64,000 bases of DNA from GCA-2720975 sp964469565 (GTDB lineage Bacteria; Planctomycetota; UBA1135; GCA-002686595), in NCBI GenBank assembly GCA_964469565.1, contig CAYXZD010000019.1, forward strand, positions 15,234-79,233, given 5' to 3'. The position numbers were made by a program, and so were the translations under genes. The notes beneath the pieces were generated by a model. The model worked only from the letters and a program-made list of their open reading frames with translations. It had not been told where the DNA came from and made no database searches. Each line of letters begins with the position of its first letter. Position 1 is the first letter of the stretch. This document shows positions 57,626-64,000 of this stretch, piece after piece.

Positions 57626-58384
57626 GTGACCACCCTGCGGTTCGTCATCAGGGCCGCCCTCGTGGCGTTGTTGACCCTTGGGACCGGTCTAGGCTTGTTG
57701 ATTGCAAGTCCGGTAACTGCCCTGTGGCCCCGGGCACGCTACGGTTGCAGGCGTATCGCGATGACTCTGTGGGGGCGTGGGGCCTTGTGGCTTTCAGGAG
57801 CACGGCTGACCATCGTGGGACAAATCCCTAAGCGTCCATTCTTTCTCGTGTGCAACCACATGAGTACTGCGGACATCTTCGCCTTAGCGGCTGCAACAGG
57901 CGGGCGCTTTGTAGGCAAGGCTGAACTTGGCTCCTGGCCATTTGTGGGCAAGGTGATTTCAGGCATCGGCACGATTCTCATTGATCGCTCAAGACGCACT
58001 GCCGTGGGGGAGGTCAATCGGGTCTTGGCCGAGGCGATGGAGGCCGGGGAGAGCATTCTGTTGTTCGTGGAGGGCGGCATTTTCCCCGGGGATAGGCTCT
58101 ACCCATTCCAACCGTCATTGCTCCAACCAGCGGTGGAACTCGGACGGCCGGTCCATTATGCCCTGCTTCACTACTCGACCCCCCCAGGAGAACCCACTCC
58201 GTCCCAAGTGATCACTTGGCCTGCGGACAAACCGGCCCTAGCTCAGTTCCGGGATCTGCTGGGCCTCCGCCGGTATTCCATTCGGCTGACCCTAGGGTCT
58301 AGACCTATTCAGGCTGCCGATCGCAAACAGTTGGCTCAGGACCTGCGTAATGCGATGGACCCGCTCTTTGAGGCTGTGCCTTAG
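57626..58384 (+). CDS. 1-acyl-sn-glycerol-3-phosphate acyltransferase (PlsC-like)
   Basis: 252 residues starting at GTG 57626 with a membrane helix (FVIRAALVALLTLGTGLGLLIA). The acyltransferase motifs are FFLVCNHMSTADIFALAA (NHx4D), FVGKAELGSWPFVGKVISGIGTILIDRS, and LLFVEGGIFPGDRLYPFQPSLLQPAVELG, where the family's EGT reads EGG. It would add the second acyl chain to lysophosphatidate at the inner membrane. The EGG change is conservative, but it means the substrate is less sure. The upstream frame from 57569 has no conserved residues. Confidence 0.85.
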   Translation: MTTLRFVIRAALVALLTLGTGLGLLIASPVTALWPRARYGCRRIAMTLWGRGALWLSGARLTIVGQIPKRPFFLVCNHMSTADIFALAAATGGRFVGKAELGSWPFVGKVISGIGTILIDRSRRTAVGEVNRVLAEAMEAGESILLFVEGGIFPGDRLYPFQPSLLQPAVELGRPVHYALLHYSTPPGEPTPSQVITWPADKPALAQFRDLLGLRRYSIRLTLGSRPIQAADRKQLAQDLRNAMDPLFEAVP

Positions 58385-58478
58385 AACCCCCGCATTTTTG
58401 GGGCCACCGCCCCCCTTCCAGCCGTGGAATGGGCAGAATAGCACTCCCCTCCCCCTCCCTTCCTTAGAACCTTCCACC

Positions 58479-59477
58479 ATGATTCGCCTAATTGCCCCCA
58501 TCGCCCTAAGTTCTTTCGCTCTTGTATCCCCCAGTGTCGCAGGGGAAGGATGGGTCGAAGATTATGACAAGGCCGTGCTCCTCGCAAAGGAGCAGGGCAA
58601 GCACCTTCTCGTCGACTTTACGGGGTCCGATTGGTGCGGATGGTGTATTCGCCTTCATGACGAGGTTTTTTCCAAGCCTGAGTTTGATGGTCCCGCTCGC
58701 AAGGATTATGTCCTGGTGAGTTTGGATTTTCCGCGCGATGAGGAAATCTTAGCTAAGGTGCCCAACCCTGAACGAAACCGAGAGCTTGCTACTCAGTACG
58801 GCGTCCAGGGCTATCCAACGGTATTACTCATGACCGTTGAGGGTGAGGTATTCGGCCGCACGGGTTATCAAGCGGGAGGCCCCGTCGCTTACATCAAACA
58901 TCTGGGCGAGCTGCGTGAGAGCGGTCTTGCGCTACTGGAGAAGGCCACAACGGTGATCTCAGAGTTTGAGGCAGCTGACGAAGAGCACCGGTTGGCAGCC
59001 TTGGAGGCTGTTCTCGCATTCCTCGCGGAGCAGGGCCCGGATTCACCTGTAGCAGGGCGCCTCGCGAGGGTCGCAAAGGCTCATTGGAAATCCCTCGAGG
59101 GAGTCCCTGCCCAGGTCAAAGCTCTCAAGCTCGTTCTCAAAGCAGGGGCTGTGGACGACGAGCTCTTTGAAGCTGCCCAGAGTATCGACCCCAAAAACGA
59201 GCATGGCCTTTACGCTAGTGCACTCCTAGCAACCATGGAAAGTGTGCAAGACTTGGAGAAGATTGCGCCTACCCTCGCCCTCCTCGATGCGTTCATGGAC
59301 AAGAAGGCCAGGATCACAGACGAAAGTGCTTCCGCCCTGTACTTGCTGGGTACTTACTGGAACAAAGAATTCGTCAAGAACATTGAGCGCGCTAAGTTCT
59401 ATGCCAAACTTGGGTTGGATGTGACGACTGAGGAACGCTTCATCGCTTTCTTCAAGGAAGTTCTAGCGGGCGAGTAA
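58479..59477 (+). CDS. Exported thioredoxin-like protein with WCGWC motif
   Basis: 332 residues with a signal peptide (LIAPIALSSFALVSPSVAG). Residues ~22-140 form a thioredoxin fold: LLVDFTGSDWCGWCIRLHDEVF (CGWC at 53-56, the DsbD-gamma/thioredoxin_7-like arrangement), LVSLDFPRDEEI, and GVQGYPTVLLMTVEGEVFGRTGYQAGG with the cis-proline. The C-terminal ~190 residues are helical (TPR-like) without clear motif. It probably reduces or isomerises exported disulfides. It might also supply reducing power to periplasmic peroxiredoxins, including the selenoprotein at 8465, but no genetic link is visible. Confidence 0.88.
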   Translation: MIRLIAPIALSSFALVSPSVAGEGWVEDYDKAVLLAKEQGKHLLVDFTGSDWCGWCIRLHDEVFSKPEFDGPARKDYVLVSLDFPRDEEILAKVPNPERNRELATQYGVQGYPTVLLMTVEGEVFGRTGYQAGGPVAYIKHLGELRESGLALLEKATTVISEFEAADEEHRLAALEAVLAFLAEQGPDSPVAGRLARVAKAHWKSLEGVPAQVKALKLVLKAGAVDDELFEAAQSIDPKNEHGLYASALLATMESVQDLEKIAPTLALLDAFMDKKARITDESASALYLLGTYWNKEFVKNIERAKFYAKLGLDVTTEERFIAFFKEVLAGE

Positions 59478-59537
59478 TCCCGGTTTCCTCAAACAGTTGC
59501 CCAGTGGGCGGCGATTGGCACCTAGGATTGGAGGGGC

Positions 59538-60920
59538 CTATCGTGAGACCGCTTGGCCTGCTGGGCGTGTGCCGGTGCCGACGGCACCCATGGCTCGATC
59601 GCCTAAGTCAGACCGGAATCCATCCGCGATGCCAAGAATGTGATCGACGACTCCGGGGTGCGAGTGGGCCAGATCCGTGGTTTCGTTGGGATCGGTTTGC
59701 AGGCAAAAGAGCAGGGGAGTGTGCGGGTTGCCCTGCCACTCGGGTCGGAACAGATGCAGTTTCCACTGGCCCACCCGAATTGCCTGCAGTCGTTGGTCCC
59801 TATAGAAGGCGATGGGCTTAGGGGTGGGAGCTTCGCCGCCGAGCCAGTGGGAACTCATGTCCTGCCCGTCATGGACTACCTGGGACGTCACCCCACAAAA
59901 CGCCTCTAGGGTGGGTTTGAGGTCCATGACCGTGACCGGGGCATCGCTGTTTGTGCCGGCTGGAATCTTGCCGCGCCAGCGCGCCAACATCGGTACCCGC
60001 ACCCCACCCTCCCAAGTTGTGTTTTTCTTACCCCGGAGGCCTCCGGTAGATTCGGATCGCCAAGGTCCGTTGTCAGAAGTGAACACCACAAGCGTCTGCT
60101 CACTCAAGTGCAATCGCTCGAGTTCGTCGAGGATGCGCCCCACCGAGTGGTCGAGTTCTTGCACAACGTCACCATACAGACCTAAGGGGCTGGTGTTGAT
60201 CCATGGGGGAGAGGCATGGATGGGCCTATGGGGCATGGGCTGAGCTAGATAGAGGAAGAATGGTCTTTGGTGGTGCTCTTGAATGAATGAAATAGCCGCA
60301 TCGGTAAACCTCTGCGTGAAGAACGCTTGGTTGGGGCTGCGCTCGATGACTTCGGTGTGATCGACTAGAGGCAGGTCCGGTGCCGTGAAATCCAGTTGAG
60401 CGTAGTGGTGTGCATCCATGTCGTTCGAGTAGGGGATGCCATAGAATTCATCGAAACCCTGATTCAGGGGCATGAACTCGGGCGCGTGGCCGAGGTGCCA
60501 CTTTCCGATGCAGGCGCTCTGATAGCCGAGTGCCCCCAGAGACTCGGCCAGAGTTTCCTCGCTCGGGTGAAGGCCGTGGGTTGAATAGGGGAAAATGACA
60601 CGCTGTCCTAAGCCCAATCGCATTGGGTGACAGCCTGTGAGCAATGCAGCCCGTGCCGGCGTGCAGACGGGCTGGGGAACGTACGCGTGGCCAAAGGTCA
60701 GCCCTTCAGCGGCAAGCCGGTTGAATTGGGGAGTCTTGAAGCCCAATGCCCCATTGGCTTCTGTATCCCCCCAACCCAAATCGTCCACAAGGATGATGAT
60801 GACGTTGGGCTGATTCTCAGGGTTGCAGTCTGTGGGGAGTGTTTGGCAAGCCGGGGCAAATGCAATGATCCAAGAAGCCAGGATCAGCGGCCGCTGAGCA
60901 TCGGGTGCGGCCCAGGTCAA
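59538..60920 (-). CDS. Sulfatase (arylsulfatase family) with FGly motif
   Basis: 460 residues. The N-terminus has a hydrophobic stretch ending FAPAC, so a lipoprotein is likely. The sulfatase domain is canonical: NVIIILVDDLGWGDTEANG (metal aspartates), PVCTPARAALLTGCHP with Cys86 in the CxPxR motif that is converted to formylglycine, SACIGKWHLGHAPEFMP, FLYLAQPMPHRPIHAS and VVFTSDNGPWRSESTGGLRGKK. It hydrolyses sulfate esters, typically on sulfated polysaccharides. The maturation enzyme (FGE or anSME) is not in the window. The ATG overlaps the stop of the upstream gene (ATGA). Confidence 0.93.
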   Translation of the reverse strand: MTWAAPDAQRPLILASWIIAFAPACQTLPTDCNPENQPNVIIILVDDLGWGDTEANGALGFKTPQFNRLAAEGLTFGHAYVPQPVCTPARAALLTGCHPMRLGLGQRVIFPYSTHGLHPSEETLAESLGALGYQSACIGKWHLGHAPEFMPLNQGFDEFYGIPYSNDMDAHHYAQLDFTAPDLPLVDHTEVIERSPNQAFFTQRFTDAAISFIQEHHQRPFFLYLAQPMPHRPIHASPPWINTSPLGLYGDVVQELDHSVGRILDELERLHLSEQTLVVFTSDNGPWRSESTGGLRGKKNTTWEGGVRVPMLARWRGKIPAGTNSDAPVTVMDLKPTLEAFCGVTSQVVHDGQDMSSHWLGGEAPTPKPIAFYRDQRLQAIRVGQWKLHLFRPEWQGNPHTPLLFCLQTDPNETTDLAHSHPGVVDHILGIADGFRSDLGDRAMGAVGTGTRPAGQAVSR

Positions 60921-62521
60921 AGGCTAGATAGATTCAAGTCAAAGCCCCCCTTGACCCGTCGCAGTTGGAATGTGAGTTGGGTGCCCTTGAGCATAGACTT
61001 GGCCTCCTCGTCCATGTCCTTCGAGAGATCGGAAAGGGATTCGGGCAGTACAGTCCCCAGTCCGCAGACTCCAGGGTGGGTCATCAGGGCAGTTTGCACT
61101 GCACTGGGTGCACGATTCTCCTCTTCGCCAAGTCCTGCAGCCACGCCAAGTCGCAGCCCTACTCTCGATAGACCGACGAGGAAGGTGTTCGGCAGAAATG
61201 CAATTCCGCCATCCAAATCATCCCTGTCCGTGAAGACGTAAGTATCGATGCCGTACAGGTCGGTCAATTCTATCTGCATCAACTCCTCACCAAACGGGAC
61301 CAATGCCTCAAGGGCCTCTTGGAAAACCTCACCCTGCTTCACTCCTATTGACATGAGCTGTTGTGAAAAACCAGGGAGATTCGCGTGCTCAGCTTCAGGG
61401 ATCATCATCCAGGCGAGCGGCCCGACGACTTGTTCGAATACCCCCTGTTCCAAGTCCACGCCCGTCATGGCCTCTCCTCCTTCGAGCCCTTGATCCAGTG
61501 CAGAGAGGGTTTCGTCATGTTCGAGTTCCTCGAGGATAGATCGGCTTAGAGAGTAGGCACTCGCTAGGTCGATCCCTGTGCCGGCATATGCGCTGGCACT
61601 GTGAGGAATCGCTTGAGCTGTACCTTGGGGGATAGGCTTGAAGCAGTCGGCAAACTGGCTTGCAACCGAACCCGCGGGAATCGTGAGGTGTCCGCGTACA
61701 TCCACGTGCGTGCCTGCTTGCAGGTCTAGCGAGAGGAACAGGCCAGAATGCCCACCTGGGCTGAGGAAGTAACTGGGGGGTAGCTGGTCCGGGCTTGATG
61801 GCCACTCTGGCCATGGACTTATTCCCGTAATCATCTCTGCTAACAAGATTGCACTCGTAAAGTCCACATAGGCCTCGACCAATCCCCGCTGGCCGAGCCG
61901 ATGGCGTCCATTGTCGAGTTCAATCACGACATTGGCGCTCCTGCCGTTGGTGAGTCTGGAGAAGCTGGTCTTGATCCCTTCCATGAGAGATCTTTTGCAT
62001 TCGGACGGGGCCATGAACAACCCCATGGTGTTGGGGTGGTGGACAATTGCCACAGAATCTTTAGACATATCCTCTTGCTCAAACAAGGTCACGGTAGTAA
62101 CCCGATCATCGAGGATGGTTTGGGACACGTAGGATGCGTTCGGGTCCGGTATCCATTTACGCATGGCTGCATCGAGAGCAGCTACATCATGGGGACGCTG
62201 GGTGAGAAATCCGATTAGGTTTGTGTCCGCGAAGAGCACAGATTCACCGTGCAGGGCTGATCCGATAGGAACGAGAACATCTCGAGCGTCCCTCCATCCA
62301 TTGGGTGTGGAATCAAGGGAGATCAGGCCCGAGATGATGTCCAAAGCGACTGGGGTTTGCATGAACTGGAACCACCGGTTGCGTTCCATCCGTGTTCGCA
62401 AAAGATCCATGTCCAAGCAGTGCACGACCGTGAGTGCCGAATCAGGTACCCCGGAGAGCAGCTTGCCCTCTTGAACTGTAACTGCGGGCGCAGCGAGGCA
62501 TATCAGGCTGAGGATCAACAT
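60917..62521 (-). CDS. Exported DUF3352-like protein of unknown function
   Basis: 534 residues with a signal peptide (MLILSLICLAAPAVTVQEG). The N-terminal segment SGVPDSALTVVHCLDMDLLRTRMERNRWFQFMQTP resembles the start of DUF3352-like secreted proteins, where 'P.dt..vv.v.d...l' precedes a 'l.....p' helix. The remainder has repeated beta-alpha units without catalytic motifs. A ribosome site (AAGGAAA) lies 6-7 nt before ATG 62521. It is translationally coupled to the sulfatase gene, and the two may act on the same polymer at the cell surface. Confidence 0.65.
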   Translation of the reverse strand: MLILSLICLAAPAVTVQEGKLLSGVPDSALTVVHCLDMDLLRTRMERNRWFQFMQTPVALDIISGLISLDSTPNGWRDARDVLVPIGSALHGESVLFADTNLIGFLTQRPHDVAALDAAMRKWIPDPNASYVSQTILDDRVTTVTLFEQEDMSKDSVAIVHHPNTMGLFMAPSECKRSLMEGIKTSFSRLTNGRSANVVIELDNGRHRLGQRGLVEAYVDFTSAILLAEMITGISPWPEWPSSPDQLPPSYFLSPGGHSGLFLSLDLQAGTHVDVRGHLTIPAGSVASQFADCFKPIPQGTAQAIPHSASAYAGTGIDLASAYSLSRSILEELEHDETLSALDQGLEGGEAMTGVDLEQGVFEQVVGPLAWMMIPEAEHANLPGFSQQLMSIGVKQGEVFQEALEALVPFGEELMQIELTDLYGIDTYVFTDRDDLDGGIAFLPNTFLVGLSRVGLRLGVAAGLGEEENRAPSAVQTALMTHPGVCGLGTVLPESLSDLSKDMDEEAKSMLKGTQLTFQLRRVKGGFDLNLSSL

Positions 62522-62767
62522 GGTGGTTTCCTTTTTGTATGGGTAACGGCGGACAGTTGGGCCTAGGAACACTCTAGGCTTTCAAGGGGGAAAGGGGCCA
62601 TCATTCGCTGATTCAAAGGTACTGCGAGAGTAAGTCCTCGCTCCAAACGATGACTACAGGGTCCTGGGGAAGCAGAAACCGGCAAATAATGCTCAAGTGA
62701 GGCACCCGTGGGGTCAACTTGGTCTGTATCTTGAGGGTGTACCCTTGACCAAGGAATTCTGGATTCT

Positions 62768-63841
62768 ATGCGATACATTCACCCTAGGTTCGTGTTACGG
62801 CCCCTTGCCCTAGTGGGCATTCTCAGCGTTGGCCTAGTGCATGCTCACTCCCTCGGCACGGGATCAGATGGTCAGTCTGATTGGAAGTCGGCGGCGAAGA
62901 CTTTCAAACTCAAGCACAGCGCACACGAGCGCTGGGAATTCGTTCTACCCGCAGAACGCTGGCATGATGCGGGCGGTTCGATCGACCTTCCCGGTGGATT
63001 GAGTTTTGAGACGGAAGTTTCGGGCGTGAACAAGCTTGAAGTGGACTGTAACGGTGATGGGGCTGTCGACACCACGATTCGCGGGACCGGATTCGCGACC
63101 CTCCGAGATAAGAATGCGTCTGGTGATCTGGTCAAATACTCTGTGCGCCTCCGCAACACTGGCGCTAAGAGATTCGAATGGACGACCGGGTCGAGTATGA
63201 AGGGTAAAATCGACGGTCAAACCCTGCACGTCTTCGACCAAGACGGCAACGGACGGTATTCAGATTGGGGGGTGGATGCTGTCGCGGTGGGCAACAATAA
63301 GAGTGCTTCGTTGCTCTCCAAGGTCCTCTTGGTTGGAAACAAGTTGTTCCACTTCGACATTACTTCCGATGGCTCTCAAATCAGCGTGGCTCCCTTTGAT
63401 GGGGAGACCGGGATTCTAAATGCGGTGAGTGATTTCGAAGCGAAGGGCAAACTGGCAGCAGCCGTTTTTCAGAATGGAGACATTTCATTTTGCGTCGCAG
63501 GTGCCCGCAAAGGTGTGGCCGTGCCCGTAGGAACCTATTCTTTCGTGAGCGGCCGAGTAGAGAAGGGCTCTGCCTCTGCATCGATGCGTCGGGGCCAGAT
63601 GAAGTCCGTTCAGGTCAATGCAGGCGAGCACACGCGAGTGGAATGGGGCGCCAATGTGACGGGTGAATTCTCATTTGATCAAGAAGAGGAAGAGGTCACC
63701 GTACGCGCAGACTTCAAGTTCTTTGGGGCTGCCGGTGAGGAGTACTTTGACTTTCAACCACGCGGGAAAGGTCCCAAAATCACGATTACCGATGAGGCCA
63801 AAGGCCGAGAGATCAAGGAAGCCCGCTTTCCCGAGTCGTGA
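62768..63841 (+). CDS. Exported protein of unknown function with EF-hand-like loops
   Basis: 357 residues with a signal peptide (VLRPLALVGILSVGLVHAHS). It contains two dockerin/EF-hand-like acidic loops, LEVDCNGDGAVDTTI and HVFDQDGNGRYSDWGVDAV, probably Ca2+-binding. The rest is beta-rich: WEFVLPAERWHDAGGSIDLPG, LFHFDITSDGSQISVAPFDG, VAVPVGTYSFVSGRVEKGSA and VRADFKFFGAAGEEYFDFQP. I recognise no named family. The last ~100 residues resemble the beta-sandwich of carboxypeptidase-regulatory-like domains. Confidence 0.68.
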   Translation: MRYIHPRFVLRPLALVGILSVGLVHAHSLGTGSDGQSDWKSAAKTFKLKHSAHERWEFVLPAERWHDAGGSIDLPGGLSFETEVSGVNKLEVDCNGDGAVDTTIRGTGFATLRDKNASGDLVKYSVRLRNTGAKRFEWTTGSSMKGKIDGQTLHVFDQDGNGRYSDWGVDAVAVGNNKSASLLSKVLLVGNKLFHFDITSDGSQISVAPFDGETGILNAVSDFEAKGKLAAAVFQNGDISFCVAGARKGVAVPVGTYSFVSGRVEKGSASASMRRGQMKSVQVNAGEHTRVEWGANVTGEFSFDQEEEEVTVRADFKFFGAAGEEYFDFQPRGKGPKITITDEAKGREIKEARFPES

Positions 63842-63852
63842 TGAGGCACCCG

Positions 63853-64000
63853 CTACCTCACGTACACCGGTGGTGTGCGCCAATCAACTCCCGTCCGCGT
63901 GGCCGTCGCGGTCGAGACTCCTATTTTCCCGGCCATCACCCTAGAGCCTCGCGGCTCGAAGCAAGCCAAGCCAAGGACGCCTGACTCAGGATCCACTGGC
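63853..64000 (-). CDS. Possible 3' end of a minus-strand gene running out of the window
   Basis: An open frame from the right window edge ends at TAG 63855-63853, 12 bp beyond the convergent gene. The visible end reads GVLGLACFEPRGSRVMAGKIG, then VSTATATRTGVDWRTPPVYVR. Only 48 residues are seen, so no family can be assigned, and the plus-strand frame of the same region is also open. Convergent placement makes the minus-strand gene the better choice. Confidence 0.35.
   Translation of the reverse strand, partial: PVDPESGVLGLACFEPRGSRVMAGKIGVSTATATRTGVDWRTPPVYVR

Noticed and set aside
63841..63984. Plus-strand 47-residue frame overlapping the last stop as TGATG
   Set aside because: Arginine- and histidine-rich with no hydrophobic or conserved pattern. 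A minus-strand gene end is the more natural reading of this edge.
62768..64000. Read-through of the last plus-strand gene as a third selenoprotein
   Set aside because: Two consecutive TGA codons end the frame, no family motif places Cys there, and no hairpin at the right distance was seen.

Overview
The window is GC-rich, densely packed bacterial chromosome. It shows no insertion sequence, prophage, CRISPR array, rRNA or tRNA that I can recognise. About 50 protein genes are visible. Many are exported proteins or lipoproteins: a sulfatase with a formylglycine motif, a sulfatase-like relative without it, FG-GAP/VCBS repeat proteins, large metallopeptidases, a VolA/Pla-1-type lipase and several big secreted proteins of unknown function. 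This mix, together with the C-terminal domain of the 33673-36711 metallopeptidase, suggests a member of the Planctomycetota or a close relative. That assignment is an inference. Two runs of exactly 100 N flanked by identical sequence show that this is a scaffolded draft assembly.

Layout. 1-8400: an inositol-monophosphatase-like gene (truncated by the window), thioredoxin reductase, two glycosyltransferases, an enolase-superfamily enzyme and a VCBS protein. 8465-9052 (minus): an exported peroxiredoxin whose peroxidatic position is an in-frame TGA. 9171-17963: a transglutaminase/hydrolase fusion, then a chain of closely spaced or overlapping genes (PLP dehydratase, sulfatase-like lipoprotein, TrmJ-type methyltransferase, cobalamin adenosyltransferase, MiaE, DUF3187). 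17977-22192 (minus): an operon with AtuA-type proteins, phosphate acetyltransferase, an FKBP lipoprotein and an Smr protein, divergent from an acyl-CoA ligase (22369-24051). 24121-36711: mostly exported proteins, including a lipase interrupted by a false gap. 36997-37224: a SelW-like gene with an in-frame TGA in a CxxU motif. 37559-46982: pyruvate kinase, a MinD/FlhG-like ATPase, a ParA ATPase, a very long low-complexity helix-hairpin-helix protein, an aminotransferase and a ferredoxin. 47126-58384: a YgiQ-type radical SAM protein, a 5'-nucleotidase, a short fatty-acid-type module (enoyl-CoA hydratase, MDR dehydrogenase, 3-hydroxyacyl-CoA dehydrogenase), a SlyD-type isomerase and an acyltransferase. 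58479-64000: a thioredoxin-like protein, a sulfatase operon and secreted unknowns.

The most interesting result is a pair of probable selenoproteins, 28 kb apart, that ordinary gene calling would break or miss. In both, the TGA sits exactly at the redox-active position of the family, coding similarity continues in the same frame, and an RNA hairpin follows whose apical loop begins with G exactly 22 nt after the UGA. The host is therefore predicted to make selenocysteine, although no selA/B/C/D gene lies here.

A second cross-cutting signal concerns gene starts. Many genes that begin a transcription unit have no Shine-Dalgarno sequence but carry a TANNNT hexamer 6-9 nt before the start codon, as expected for leaderless mRNAs. 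Genes inside operons instead use 4-nt overlaps (ATGA, GTGA, TTGA), a few with a clear AGGAGG.
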